Shown: positions 34,213-46,790 of the stretch, piece after piece
How the letters are laid out: the number at the start of each line of letters is the position of its first letter
Numbering within the stretch: the stretch's first letter is position 1
NCBI RefSeq assembly: GCF_963678975.1
Contig: NC_089272.1
Coordinates: forward strand, 62,570,574-62,634,573
DNA length: 64,000 nucleotides
Direction: 5' to 3'
Source: Dysidea avara
Taxonomy: Eukaryota > Porifera > Demospongiae > Dictyoceratida > Dysideidae
The notes under the pieces: generated by a model
Told to the model about the DNA's origin: nothing
The model's database searches: none
Seen by the model: the letters and a program-made list of their open reading frames with translations, nothing else
Made by a program: the position numbers and the translations under genes

Positions 34213-34559
34213 GAAAAGTTGGAAAATTTTTATAACTGAGGTATGCATGACTACTATATCAATAGAACTGCCAAATTTATGCATATAGTTTTATAGAATA
34301 CGATGTCATTATTAACAGTTGTTGATATTATAGTTTTACGGAAAGCGATGATTTTTAGCAATAGAGCTGGTGCTTACAAAACTGCAAACAGCACCATTTA
34401 CATGAGAACTATTGCAACCATACTAAGAAATAAAAATAATCAAGACAAGTCCAGTAGGTAGTCTTGAATGACCAAACCGCTTTTTCTTTTCTGTTAGGGT
34501 AGGGTCCCTACCCCAACACAAAAGAAAAAAGTGCATGCTTATCCAGTAGGTGCTTGAGC

Positions 34560-34690
34560 AGACTAATGTCATCAATCTATTAGAGCATACTAATTAATGT
34601 CGTCAATCTATTAGAGCATACTAATTAATGTCGTCAATCTATTAGAGCATACTATGCCGTCAATCTATTAGAACATACTAATCTTTAGAA
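34560..34690. repeat. 35-bp tandem array of CTATTAGAGCATACTAAT
   Basis: Four units (gtcrtcaatctattagagca plus tactaattaat) with period about 35 bp, the last shorter. The core is a variant of the dispersed CTCTATTAGAG motif found at eight or more other places in the window. Confidence 0.85.
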
Positions 34691-34714
34691 TGATAAGCCA
34701 GTATACTTGATGTA

Positions 34715-36230
34715 CAAAAGTCTAGTGGACCTGACCTTATTTCACCATTCATTCTAAAACATTGTGCAAATGAAATTGCCCCAATTCTATACAAGTGATC
34801 TTTACTCAATCATTGTCTACCAGCTCATTCGCTACTGAGTGAATGGCTGTCAGCTAATATTTGTCCTGTATTCAAAAGAGTAACCGCAATAGTGCAAGCA
34901 ATTACCAACCTATAGCTATATCTGTGCTAAGACTATGGAACACATTATTTACCACTCCATCATGAACCATCACAATGTTTTAATTGAAAATCAACATGGC
35001 TTTCAATCAAATCACTCTCATGTCACTCAGCTAATCATGCACCCTGACCGAAGATACATCCTATGCCTCTTGACCATCAAAAACAAATTGATAATCCTCC
35101 TAGACTTCTCTAAAGCTTTTGATACGGTCCCACATCATATGACTTCTGACTAAATTAGGACACTATGGAATTAACAACAGTACTCTTACATAGTCTGGCG
35201 GCGCCCCCCCCTTCGCATAGAGTAAGGGTCTGGTATGCTTAGTATAGTGGAGTTGTACCGGATTACCAAAAACTGGTGCAACCAATCAGAACGCTCCACG
35301 TTTAATCAGCGCATTTTTGTGTATGTTACGTCAAAAGAATGAATCAAATTCCCTAACAGAACTGAAGAAACAAAAGGAGTTAGCTAATAAAGAACAAAGA
35401 GAAGAAAGTGTTATATCGGGAAGGGCTTTTCGCCTTGTTTGATACGCGAAAAACCCATGTTACGCTCTGATTTCCTAGGTAGGGAGACATGTCTATTTTA
35501 TAAAAGTAGACCAATCCACTTTCGCCTGTGTGAAGGCGAAGAAAGTTCAATATCTCTGCCACAGTTTTGGGTTAGGCACTTCCGTTAAGGCCATTTTCGT
35601 TACGTCATTACATTCAAATTAAATTCCTCCAGAACAACTCGGTGATACTAAGCATACCAGACCCTTACTCTATGCGAAGGGGCGGGCGCCGCCAGACTAA
35701 CTCTTACATGGGTTGAATCTTGGCTCACTATAGATGCTCACAGTGTATAGTTTTAGATGGTGAAACTTCAAGGAACTGTCCTGGTCCCCGGATGTTTTTA
35801 TTTTATATAAATGTCATAACAAAAGATATCAATTCTTCTCTTCAGTTGTTCACAGATGATTGCAATTGCTTGCTTTACAGAATAATCAATAGCAGAGAAG
35901 ATACCATCAGCCTCCAACAAGATCTGAACAAGTTATCTGAATGGGCTAACACTTGACAACTGAACTTTAATGTCATCAAATGTGCCATGATGTGGTGCAC
36001 AAGGACCTCTTCATCCATCACACATGATTACATATTGAACGACCACATATTAGAAGTATCTGAACAACACTCTTATCTGTGTGTCTTGATTAACAGATCG
36101 TTATCCTGGTCCTCACACAGATCCACCATAGTAGCAAAGGCAACAAAAACTCTAATTTTTTTGAAACACAACCTCAGCTGCTCAAGAAAAGCTACAGCTA
36201 CATACCATGCACCAGCTATCAGTTGTGAAA
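34715..36230 (+). pseudogene. LINE reverse transcriptase remnant interrupted by a MITE
   Basis: RT blocks in order: an N-terminal region around 34,715-34,935, ENQHGFQSNHSHVTQL (34,995-35,040), LLDFSKAFDTVPHHM (35,095-35,145), the GTVLVPG block (35,770), LFTDDCNCLLY at the active-site position (35,850-35,880, with T for the usual A in FADD), LSEWANT, and VSEQHSYLCVLINRSLSW (36,055-36,110). Frameshifts lie at 35,150 and 35,775 and a stop at 35,957. A 509-bp MITE (35,191-35,699) splits it. Jockey/CR1-like; clearly inactive. Confidence 0.85.
35191..35699. mobile_element. 509-bp MITE, about 53-bp TIRs, 9-bp TSD ACTCTTACA
   Basis: Starts tagtctggcggcgccc and ends with its inverse gggcgccgccagacta. 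The arms continue through cttcgcatagagtaagggtc and tggtatgcttagta with one or two mismatches. ACTCTTACA is duplicated at 35,182-35,190 and 35,700-35,708, and removing one copy restores continuity of the host LINE (ttacatgggttg). The interior has no coding frame. The GC-rich tip is unusual for this window. Confidence 0.95.
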
Positions 36231-39200
36231 TAGCATTTTACGATTCAAATCACGTAATGAAAATAGCTAATAATGAAAAATTTTTGGGATGATAAACAGT
36301 GAGTTAATTTTGCCTAGTCGAACTACAATATTTAAAAATTTGCTAGATATAAATTACAACCATTTGTATAATAGCTAGCTGTATTATTAGTTTTGTTCTG
36401 GTAAAGCTAATAATATTTAGCTGATATTGTATCACTGTAACACTGTTGAACACAGAGACATAAATATATATAGCTAGCTGTCTACCAATTTGATAGTTGA
36501 GTTCCAGTTGAACTGACTCCACCACCTTAAATGCTGAACATTTATCAAAGAATTAATCAGCTGAATTCGAACCTCCGGACTTTAGCTCCCTGTAAAGGAC
36601 ACGCACTACATGTAGGACAGTTTCTGCATGTGGTCTGTACAGATCTACCAATTCGTATCTTACCTCTGAGAATGGACAACCTTAATTCTTGCAACCATAA
36701 AAATTAATCAACTGAAGTGTCATTATATGGTCTATAATATAGACCTCGACCTCAATAATATTATCCCATCCAGAAATTATACACATGAATTACACAACTG
36801 TTTGCTGTGTGTTTTAATTCATCAGATTATACACAGCAGATAGTATACAAGCAGGAGATTATTAAAGTTATCCATATGTGCATGCATACATGAACTAGCA
36901 AGCACAAATTGACAATCAATAGATGGAAATAAAAAAACAAGAGGATAGCTATACAGTACGTAAAATATAGCATGAATTAAGTTAGTGAGAGACAAATATA
37001 TGCTTCATTTCACCCTGAGACCACTCTTTGAGCACAAACTTGGGCTGTGCTTTAACCAAGAGTATATAATGGTTAACTTATCCATAGAGAAATGTCAACC
37101 TGAAGCACACACAAGACACATGAAACAATTAGAGGCTCATGGAGTAGTCTTATCCCTGTTAATAAATTCTGTTGTGTTTTGTGTTTATTTTGCTTGTTTT
37201 GCTGTTGTTGCTTTTTTTTGTATAGTTTGGTGTAAAAATAACGGTCAACTTTGGACAATTTCTAGCAAGTCAAACATTATACTTTATACAGAAAGTGCAA
37301 AACTGTTAGTTAAACATGAAAAGTTGAGGCAAAAAGTTTGAGCATAATAATTGTGAGCGCAATTTTGATTTTGCACCATTAAATGTAGCCCTCTGGGAAT
37401 TATACCCAAATAATTTTGGAAATAATGCAATTATGCTGACAGTTAAAAGCAAATAAGATCAAGATACTCTAAAAAGCAGTCGCATAATCTAATAGGACAT
37501 CAACAGTCTGACTCAGAGAAGCAACTCTTTACTTGATAGTCGCAAGTTTAAAATATGACACAATGAGTAGGACATTTTCATACTGTGTAGGAATTAACTC
37601 CTACAAGTGTAGGAACAATTCTTATAACTTGTCTTGTGAATGCATAACTTGGTCAGCTTATAGCTGTTGCATAGTACTATTATGCGGCAAAGTTTTAAGA
37701 AAGGTACGTGAAGGTATGGAAATTTATGAGTTATTAAACTTGGATATTTGAAAAGGCTATAAGACTGGCTTTCACATTTTAGAAATAAAGCACATAAAGC
37801 TGAAGTATAAAGTTACAAGCATTGACTATACTGAGAACATTCAGAAAACAGATCAGGCCAAGTGTATAATATAATAATGTATGAAAAGCAGTATTGAACA
37901 ACTCCTTTATCACCAGCTCATAATGGGGTATACGTCTGAGTCAAATATGCTCAAATGTTTGCCCAAAATGCATGCTTTCAGGAATTTCCCACTATTATGC
38001 TCTTCAGTGTTCCCATTATGCTTAGCAAAATTTCTTACAATAATCGTAAAACATTTTAATCAGTGAATGCTCTATTAGAGTATTTCACTACAAAATTACT
38101 GTTCTATTACAGAGTAAGGAGCTACAGTATGTGCAATGTATTTATTGCAGTTTCTACTGACTGCTCTATTGGGGAGTATCAATCTAATTCATGGAATTAA
38201 GCTCCATAGTTTGAAATAACCACCTACTATGCTAGCATTATTCTTATACCGAATTTATAGCTCTACACATATACAACTTTTAACATACTTTTAACAAAGT
38301 CAGGACCATTTTACTGTGAAGAATTTAGTTCCCCTTATTTATGTAGTCAAGAGATGCAGAGTCCATGAGCACATCACTATAACCTTTACTAAAAATATGT
38401 TCTATAGCTATATATATGCAATTAAACAGAAAGATGGTGAGCATACAATGACTCATGGTACTGCAAACCCATGAGTAGACACCGACAGCCTATTATGCTT
38501 TATTTTAAGGTGTATGCACAGTGCTTAAAATTCAACCTATTATGCCTGTGTGTATATGGTTATTCTCTAAAAATTAGCAAAAACTGTTTTTCTTTACTTA
38601 TTATTGGTTACAAATAGCAGCAGTCAGTTGAAAAGAAGTTTCCACTGTTTAACTAAAATTATATTTATTTAATTTATTACTTTGAAACTTAGCAGCCAAA
38701 GATTACACATAGTTTTGGCATGCTGCTTTCAAGAACATGAATATAGAATTTTTTATTGTCTCATTATTAGTGAATGAAAAGTTAGTATAGAATGTTAGGG
38801 ACTTAGTACAGGACATATTTAGGAGAGATTCTCCTCAGCAATTCAGTCATTCTTCTTGTTAGAAATTTAAAACACCGTTTGAACGGGCAACATCCAAGGA
38901 CGTGTTTAAGCTCTACTACATACTGTATAGTGATAAAAGTGACATTGACCAGTATGGAATACCTTCTATGCCATTTAGACACAGCTATGTTACCATTGTG
39001 CCAAACATATTGTGATATCATTGTTGCTACTAAGTCCCTATAGTAAATTGTCATAAAAGAATAACATATATTCAAAAAGGACCAAGTGCAAAAGAACATC
39101 ATCATAGCAGGCTACACATGCAGTTCCATGGTTAGGTGCTGCATATGCAAGTTTTCATACTCAGGGGAGGATTCATAATAGTGTTGAATACAGTGACTGT

Positions 39201-40143
39201 TGTATTAGAGTATTTGACTGACTGCTTTATTAGAGTATCTTAATCTTGTCTTCTGGATCCATCATCAGATGTATAGCAATTAAATTATGTGATGATTAAA
39301 GCAGATCTAGATCTTTGCCTATAGCAGGTTTGAGGGTATTTTAAATTGTCACATTATGCTTTTAGCTGCAAAATAGCCTATTGTGCTCATTTTTATGCTT
39401 TTCCAATAATATTATACTAGCTAGTTCAAAACAGCAATACAAAACAGCAATACAAAACTGCTACTGTTACATAAATTACAAAATTTAATGAAGAATCCTT
39501 TGTACCCAATGACATCATTCAAAGTTGAATAAGCGCTAGTAACTTTGCCTTGGAATCAAAACCTTATAATAGGTACAACAATTATTATTATTTTACCATT
39601 GGTAGAGATTGGTATGTCCAGTGGATCAGTTTTTTGCAACTTGCTTCTCTGTAGTGTAGAGGGGCTTCTCCAATTAAGATTACACAAATTTTACCTATTA
39701 TAGCATACCTGTAATGTATTTTAAGCCAGCGTTAATGTGCCTATCCATCATCAGATGTATAGCAATTAAGGACACTGTTGCATTAGCTAACAACTAGCAC
39801 CAAATAGATCTGACAGTAGCTACACTGTACGTACAACTCTGAAATTGAGACATGCATATATACAAGTGGTTCAATACCAGCTGCAGCACCCTAATATAGG
39901 CATTTTCTTTGTCTTACAGCTGTAGTAAAAAAAGACTGGTCTATTAAGGTATTAGAATAATATTAATCTTTCTTCATGGCCTCACTCCTAGAAATGCAGT
40001 TTCGACCACAATATATCTGCTAACTGAGATGGAGAGGGTCTTTAGCTCCTAACTTTCCTTTCGGTCACATATACAAGGTACAGTGTATAATATTCCATCA
40101 TCTCCATAACAACTCATATTATTTGTATCATCAGTACGACACT
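36231..40143. other. 3.9-kb repeat-rich stretch without a recognised gene
   Basis: Frames such as 36,985-37,341 (118 codons) contain a hydrophobic run but no domain or splice context. The stretch holds copies of the CTATTAGAG motif at 38,067, 38,160 and 39,190-39,235. A direct repeat of ccatcatcagatgtatagca occurs at 39,258 and 39,747. The tract at 37,965-38,210 resembles 50,815-50,950. A tRNA-like B-box word (minus strand, ggttcgaattc) lies at 36,558. Confidence 0.4.
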
Positions 40144-40298
40144 ACACTGTAAATTCAGAAGTGTGAAGTTCATACTGATGGTATGACTCCTGCGGTTGCT
40201 TAGTGTGATGCTCATACTTCAGAAGTATGACGACCACACTAAGTGACCGCAGGAGTCATACCATCAGTATGAACTTCACACTTCTGAATTTAAAGTGT
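40144..40298. repeat. 155-bp near-perfect palindrome
   Basis: The arm acactgtaaattcagaagtg through ggtatgactcctgcggttgc and ttagtgtg is matched inverted by cacactaagtgaccgcagga through cacttctgaatttaaagtgt. The stem is about 63 bp with a few mismatches. The loop itself carries a second palindrome, catacttcagaagtatg. No ORF. Confidence 0.95.
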
Positions 40299-40507
40299 AT
40301 TATGATGGTGTATGTCATACTTACTACACAATGTACTGGGAGAGGTAATTAATTAAGGACTTTGCATTGGCAAGTGTGATGCACAAGTGCAGTATAGGAA
40401 TTTAATTACTCCAAACAATAAGTAGTGGTGACTGCTCTATTAGAGTACTTTGTTAACCTCAGTGTACGACTGTACGTAAGCTCTATTAGAATATTATAAA
40501 CAGATCA

Positions 40508-40868
40508 GAGCTCTGTATATCACTGTGCAAAAAGTGGGATATAATATGGTATTTCCAGTGGCTTATTGAATACAAATAAGCCTTAATATAAATCCTGCAT
40601 TATACTCATTTTATACTTTAGTATAATCCATACTATACTATTGCATATATGGTTTCAGTTTATTTACCACATTACCTCAAATAGCTTATATCAAATATAA
40701 TGCCCACACTATACCATCGCATATATGGTTTCAGTATATTTAACACATTAACTGAAGTCTTACATGAGATTGTTAGTATAATACAGGTTATACCAAGCTT
40801 TTTTGTATTCAATAAGCCACTGGAAATACCATCTTATATCCCTCTTTTTCACAGTGTATAAATGCATG
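40508..40868. mobile_element. MITE with 65-bp inverted ends
   Basis: Left arm tatcactgtgcaaaaagtgg and ggtatttccagtggcttatt; right arm aataagccactggaaatacc and cctctttttcacagtgtata. The interior has a tandem pair of gcatatatggtttcagt segments (40,643 and 40,719). No ORF. Confidence 0.9.
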
Positions 40869-40869
40869 G

Positions 40870-41574
40870 GCTGAATGTAAATGTACAGTGGGACCTCTAT
40901 TATCTGAATACCAGTGTGCTATTTCAACCACAATAGTAAAATAAGTAATAAATGGCATTAATACTGAAGCGATGAGTTGAATTAAACATTTTTTTGCAAT
41001 CACAAGATGTTTGTCCATGAATAACCATGCATGATGTCTCAACACTCATGAATGACATGCCATAGTGTACGTACAGTATGTATGTGCATTGTGTAACCAT
41101 TTACTAACCAATCATAGACAGAACTATATTATGCACCACATAATGGAACGACACCTCAGACCTGTATCCATAAATTACATGTACCCAATCTTTATTCATG
41201 CAATAAAATGTGGTAAATTACATCATTATACACTTAGTTGTTTGAGGTATTGCATACATGCAATCACAGCTAGTTAACCAGCCAGTTATTAACAAAAATT
41301 CATTGATTATGCAATTTTCAATCCTTCACACAAAGCAAGTTAAAGAATGTAATTATTCTATTCCAGTGATAAGCCAGACTGATGGGGTGACTTGTAGGGA
41401 TGTTGTTTAATTTGTGCCACATGTACATGCACAGTTTTCACAGGCCCAGTCATGCATATAATGAGTGTGGAGGTTTCTTAGTGAATTAAAAAGTATAATA
41501 TTATTACTTATACATAGATTTAGAGACCACAAACTAGCCCACTAATAAAGTAATAATCTAATCCACAGAGAAAC
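40870..41574. other. Stretch without a recognised gene
   Basis: Short frames only, AT-rich, with a line resembling dispersed repeat sequence (cagtgggacctctattatct at 40,888). Nothing else is seen. Confidence 0.4.
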
Positions 41575-41980
41575 AGCCAGTTAAGCTATGAAAAAATGGT
41601 GCGGCCTTAAAAAGCCTGGGTTAAAAAAATCGTGAAATCAAAGCCTTCATGGGTGACAGCCAAAATATAATTTGCTGCAATGATGTTAATTTTAGCAATG
41701 CACACAGCCATTACTAAAATATATTATCATTAACATCATTGCAGTGAGCCTGGGTGAAAAAAATCATGAAATCAATGCCTTCATGGGTGACAGCCAAAAT
41801 ATAATTTGCTGCAATGATGTTAATTTTAGCAATGCACACAGCCATTACTAAAATATATTAGCATTAACATCATTGCAGTGATCTCTTGCAATTGGCCACC
41901 ACCTTTTATTTCACAACTTTTTTCACCCAGGCTTTTAAAGGCTACATCATTTTTTCACAGTTCGGCTGTTTTTGTGTGGA
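41575..41980. mobile_element. ACAGCC family MITE with an internal 134-bp tandem duplication
   Basis: Left end acagccagttaagct with gtgcggccttaaaaagcctg; right end caggcttttaaaggctacat with cacagttcggctgt, inverted. Inside, a 134-bp block starting cctggg is present twice (41,615 and 41,749). Each block contains an inverted pair tgcaatgatgttaat/attaacatcattgca. Related elements: 14,990, 55,238 and 62,385. Confidence 0.85.
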
Positions 41981-42130
41981 TTTCACTTCTTTTTATAATT
42001 ATAAGGCCCCAAAACCAGCCTATGGCTGACTTTGAGGTTGTTTTACTCACATTTCTTCTTTTCTATACAGACACAATGATGATTATTGAAGACAGACTTA
42101 TAAACGCATGAATTTTGTAATAGTCTTATA

Positions 42131-42174
42131 GCAAGAGTTCATAATATAAAAACTTTTATATTATGAACTCTTGC
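42131..42174. repeat. Perfect 21-bp hairpin with 2-nt loop
   Basis: gcaagagttcataatataaa pairs with tttatattatgaactcttgc almost end to end, extending as tata on both sides. AT-rich cruciform-like palindrome; function unknown. Confidence 0.9.
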
Positions 42175-42179
42175 TTATA

Positions 42180-42850
42180 GAGTGATAAGAATGCAGGTGT
42201 TAAATATGGAGGTCCCTGGTTTGAACTCTGGTAAGGTTATCTTCGAGACTTTTTATGCAGCAGGGACTGCTCTATTAGAGTATCTCCATAACATGATTTT
42301 ACACTTGTTTGGGTTATGTTTTACAACTTTGTATGGCTATTCAATCTGTGAAAAGGCACTACTACGATGATCAGCCTATGTACACACTAATGTTCAAGTT
42401 ATTCGGTTTACCCTGTAGCCGTGACAGAAGTTTGATCTTTTTACATCAATAAAATTAATGTTCACAACTTATTCTTGGATATTCATTAGATTCACAGCAA
42501 ACTTGGTACGTGAATTCACCTTTATGCATTCTGCATTTGTGCCAAAGATTGAGACAATTGAATAAATTACATGTTTATGTTTTATAGTAATGTTGCAGTG
42601 TGCGAAAATAAATCAAAGCCCGTGTGGCAAAAGAAAAAATGAAGAATTAATTAAATCGAAACTTTGAATGCCCATAATCAAATTAGTTGTGTGGCCTACC
42701 CTACCTGGCAGACAGCTTTAATGCAAAAATATAGAAGGGGCCATGGAGCTATGCACACATGAAACAGCTGTTTTCTTTCTTCCTGTCAGTGTGGTACATC
42801 AATTTTCTTGGCAGCACAACAAACTACCATTACCGTATATCTTGATAATT
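42180..42850 (+). mobile_element. SINE-like repeat with tRNA-like head, copy 1
   Basis: The head has an A-box-like taagaatgcagg and a B-box-like ggtttgaactc about 35 bp apart. The tail near 42,770-42,835 (ttctttcttcctgtcag, then ttttcttggcagcacaacaa) matches the tail of the repeat at 58,990-59,690. The middle carries a gactgctctattagagtat motif. It does not fold into a proper tRNA. About 0.67 kb, long for a SINE. Confidence 0.55.
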
Positions 42851-42915
42851 GTTGTAGTGCTTTGTCCCTATATAACTATAATGTACTATGTTCATGCTCT
42901 AATAACTTGACACAT

Positions 42916-43645
42916 CAAAGCAATGGCAGATCCTGGATGGGGAATTTGGGGCAAATGCCCCCCACCCGTGGAGTAGTCATAGCTATAGTTATACTTCTTT
43001 TAAAAATTAATAGTTAGGCTAATATCAATTTAGCTATAACTCATGAAAATGTGCACATTTTAGGCCATGAAAAGTTAATTATATCTTTCTGGTATTTGTT
43101 AAAAAGCTTTCATGCCTTGTAAACACATTTCTTCTTATAAAGATGCACTAACTTTATACGCCAACTTTGTTTTCCCCTATAGCCTGCTAATTCCATGTAC
43201 TGCTACATAAATTGTCAAATGTGGTGTACATCTAAAAAAAAAAACAAGCCGGTCACGTGGTCAATTTTGGGGAATTGGTAGGACCAGAAACATATAATTA
43301 ACTTTGCACGGCCTTACTACCATTTATTATTACAAATTCACCTAAAACACCAAAGCAAATCAAACTAGCTATGAAATTTGTCACCCAGCACCTTCGTGCA
43401 TACTAAGCACCTCTAAAATAATTATCGGGTTGCTGATGTGATCTTTTGTTTAAACTCATGACGTATTTGACAATAATAGCCTTTAAAAATCACAACCATC
43501 TGCAAAGGCCAAAATGGCAAAATCATAGTGAAACACTGCTAAGAGGTAATTATTTAATAACAAGAGAATCTGACTCTCCCCAACTATTTACAACTTAGCC
43601 TGCTTGTACCCTCCCCCTTGACAGCTGCTGGATCAGCCCCTGCAA
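42916..43645. mobile_element. 0.7-kb element with GGCAGATCC-type ends
   Basis: The left end (atggcagatcctggatgggg) is loosely inverted relative to the right end (gacagctgctggatcagccc, plus cctgc). The right end shares a 70-bp block with 33,385-33,460. A short A-run lies at 43,234. No ORF. Confidence 0.45.
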
Positions 43646-43740
43646 AGTGTATACAGTATGATATAGTAGCGTAAACATTGTACAGTATAATGCATGATAT
43701 GCTTTAATAATTATTAGCTATGTTTTAATGGACTGTTCAA

Positions 43741-44006
43741 TTATTTAAGTGATTCTGCCAAATTGCTTTCATCAACACTATGACTCTTTAGTGCTAAGAA
43801 TACATCATTCCAAGTTCCATCATGCTTCTCTCTCAACCATGCCTTGAACATTTTCCTACAAGCTATATCACTCTTGCTCTCTGACTTTTCAATCTGATCC
43901 AAAGTGTCATCATTAACGCCCAACTGGAGGCCCAGGTTGTACCACTTCTCATGCACACTTGTGCCAACATGTTCTACAAGTTCTGCAAGCTTTGGCTGAG
44001 AAGAAC
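43741..44006 (-). CDS. Death domain 2, terminal exon
   Basis: Enters in phase 1 after gatattgcag and ends at TAA (43,741-43,743), 87 residues. It reads SQPKLAELVEHVGTSVHEKW, YNLGLQLGVNDDTLDQIEKS, IACRKMFKAWLREKH and TWNDVFLALKSHSVDESNLA, then ESLK. It has the full W.NLG..LGV / AC..MF..WL / W.DV..AL pattern and is close in design to the exon at 25,335-25,624, which also starts in phase 1 with a Gly junction and ends a gene. Small frames starting at internal ATGs are part of it. It could instead terminate a different transcript. Confidence 0.8.
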
Positions 44007-44009
44007 CTG

Positions 44010-45116
44010 CAATATCAACACATCACGTTCTGTCATAACATCTATTCCCTTTGTTACAGCTGTAATAAAGTCTAAAAATATCAAAACTGCACTAAGGCTG
44101 GCACTTTACTACATCATCAAAATGGCACATCCCCATTATTTTAAGGACAAAAAACATTTCGTTCCATGCCAGGAATTTTAAAAACTATATAAAATGTGAA
44201 GTAATTGTATTGAAAAATAGAGGTGTGCTGTTAAAAAGTAAGTTGCTTGGTAAAAGTACATAACATACTTTTGCTTGGTGAGTTATCCCGCCTAAGGAAG
44301 GTTTATGCAATAGAATGCACAATACTTTTGCCCTCATTTCCCTCCAAAATCCCCCATAAATTATCGTAAAATCTGAAGTTGTAGCAAATTTTTGCCACAC
44401 CACACCTTAGTGTGCATGGGGTCTATAAATGGCAGCAATATAATAATAGTATTGTTTAAAAGTAGTTTGCAGTATGGTGCGTGGGCAGTTCAAAGGCTGC
44501 CACCAGTATTACAAATCAGTTGTAACCAGTTTACAAATAATTGTAACATGGCTAAGTACCTCATTTTGGCCACACAGTCTGGCCACTAATTAGTTCAAAG
44601 ACTTCAAACAAAACCATACACCAGACTAACGTAGGAAGTCACAATGCAAAGCTAATAATGTCAAGGACTGACAAGGAGGTAAATCACTCTGGAACATAAC
44701 ACTGCACTCATCTGAATGAATGGGAAGCAGTAAAACCGCTGAGCTGAGCCTGGTAATCTACCACACGCTTGTTTGCCAATAAATTAAGTTAACCAAGACT
44801 ATTATAGCGCTGCACCACTCAACAATGAATATCAGACACTTCAGCTACACCCATCTAAATGATGTGGAAGCTGTACAATGGCTGGAGTGATTGGCATCAA
44901 TGATGGCACCTCGCGTTTGTGCATAACAAATGCGCTACCAATGAATAAACTAGCTAACAATGAATTAACTAACCATCAAGACAGTAATTAGTGAGTAAAA
45001 TCGTTCCTTGTACACAGCACTCAGCGGTAGCCAATATTAGCCTTGCGTTCTTGCTCTTTCCATGTTACAAATGGGCACCTTTGATCTGCGCACACCCCAT
45101 ACCACAAATCAGTTAG
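44010..45116. other. Intronic or intergenic stretch without a recognised gene
   Basis: Inside the Roc-COR gene model as intron. At 44,485-44,520 gtgggcagttcaaaggctgc resembles the right end of the 1.65-kb insertion in copy A. No other feature. Confidence 0.4.
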
Positions 45117-45222
45117 AACACACCCATTCGGTTTATATCTGATTTGTAAACACTTCACCCTCAGGCCAGCGGCCCTCAGGTGTCGTGTTTACAAGTCAGA
45201 TACAAACCTCATTGGTGTGTTA
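45117..45222. repeat. 106-bp imperfect hairpin
   Basis: Arms aacacacccattcggtttat / atctgatttgtaaacac and gtgtttacaagtcagatac / aaacctcattggtgtgtt are inverted, closing on a GC-rich loop with two ccctcagg words. Probably a tiny foldback element within an intron. Confidence 0.8.
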
Positions 45223-46175
45223 CAATCATTACTTGTATTACGAGTTGAAGCCATTTAAAATGTAAAAACTAAATGCCTTAAAACATTTTAAAGAGTTAAA
45301 TTCTTCATCTCAGCCTTATTAAACATACGTACAGTAGGTGGTATATAAATGCGTAGAATTAATCTCAAAAATTTTAAAGGACAGTGATCAGTATCAATTT
45401 TAAATTCGATTATGTATTTGTTTGCTACCGGTGAAATTGTTGCATAACCGGAGCTATATGCAGCTTTACAGCAAATGCTTATGCAAATACTGATACTGAA
45501 TTGGATGTCTGCACTGGTGCTACAGCAGAAACATAGAAAAAATAATAAAAATATTTCCCATTTGCAGGGTAGTGAAGCACTCTTGATAACGTAACACAGA
45601 AATTTAGATGTACCACAGAGAAATAATGTTGTATGAAAGCAAGTTAATCAATTCAGGTATTTACAAGGCCCAATACTAAGTGTATTGTTAACTGGTACTG
45701 GTTAATGTAAACACACCAAGTAAGTCGGCAATGCCTCTACAAAGATTCTAATTTTGAGACTACCATAAGTGAACCCAATTAAAAATAAAATTGTAACAGC
45801 AAGATGGTCTAGACATACAATGTTCATGTATATCATGACAAAAATTGCTCTACAATAGAACGTCTATTATCTGAACTAATTGGGAGAAGGGTGTTCGTGT
45901 AATTGAAAAAGTACATAAACCAAACATCTGCATTTATATACAGAAGTTTGCACAATTACTCTAATAAAGCACACATTTGTTGAATACTGTAATAGTCAAA
46001 TTGGTGTTCAGATAATAGACTATTTGGTTCCACTGTAATTGCAATTGCCAAGTTATGGATATTACCCTAGGTATGAGATGCATTGAACTTAACAGAATTG
46101 AATTGCTGTAATTAGTCTTAGAAAATAACATGCTGTAATTACCATTGTCGTCAACATTGTATGTGTTATCTTTAC

Positions 46176-46235
46176 CATTGTCATCGCAAGAAATCTTCAT
46201 TCGTGGTTTCTTTGATGGTGGTGAATGTGCATAAT
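46176..46235 (-). CDS. Linker exon between the two Death domains
   Basis: Sixty nucleotides, phase 1-1, with acceptor ttattactcaag and donor gtaaag. It encodes DYAHSPPSKKPRMKISCDDN, a Ser/Pro then basic patch that could be a nuclear-localisation or phosphorylation segment. Its phases match both the Death 1 exit and the Death 2 entry. Confidence 0.5.
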
Positions 46236-46790
46236 CTTGAGTAATAAATAAAATTAATGAGATCAACAATACATACAGTACAAGTATAGTTTTAACAGCA
46301 CGTTTAAGGTAACTGAAACAGTTCCCATAATAATGGTTTCTCCATGAATTTTGTAATATAACAGTTTTGCAATGAAGTTATGAACAAATGTTTGCAAGTT
46401 AAGTACACCAAACTGCAAAGCAATTACAAAATGCATTTGCATTTTATGATGTTTTGTGAAGTGTGAAAATGAAAGAAATGCAGTATTAAAATGTCTAAGA
46501 CTTTGGTTAAACTTATAAATATTAGCTAAATTTGGTCGGTTTGCTACACCTATAGCAGGGACATCCACTGTAGAGAGTGTCATTCCAAATGTGACTGAAT
46601 TTTGTAAAATCACCCATATGGGCACACGTGAAATTATTAGAATTTTCATGTTTAGTAGGTTGCTAATAAGAGCACAGAACAGTTTTGAAAATATCTCAAG
46701 AATTTTCTTGTAATTTAAGGTATTGAGAATGGCTTAAAACCACCAACAAGTAGATTTGCACTATAGAGTTTGTGATATGATCATTAAATA

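Noticed and set aside
34560-34690. CRISPR-like array
   Set aside because: Units are contiguous tandem repeats without unique spacers, and the sequence is plainly eukaryotic.
36545-36625. tRNA gene on the minus strand (B-box ggttcgaattc)
   Set aside because: The acceptor ends do not pair and no anticodon arm can be drawn; at most a tRNA-derived repeat.
36985-37341. 118-codon ORF with a hydrophobic segment, possible membrane protein
   Set aside because: No family match, no splice or promoter context, and composition matches surrounding AT-rich repeats.
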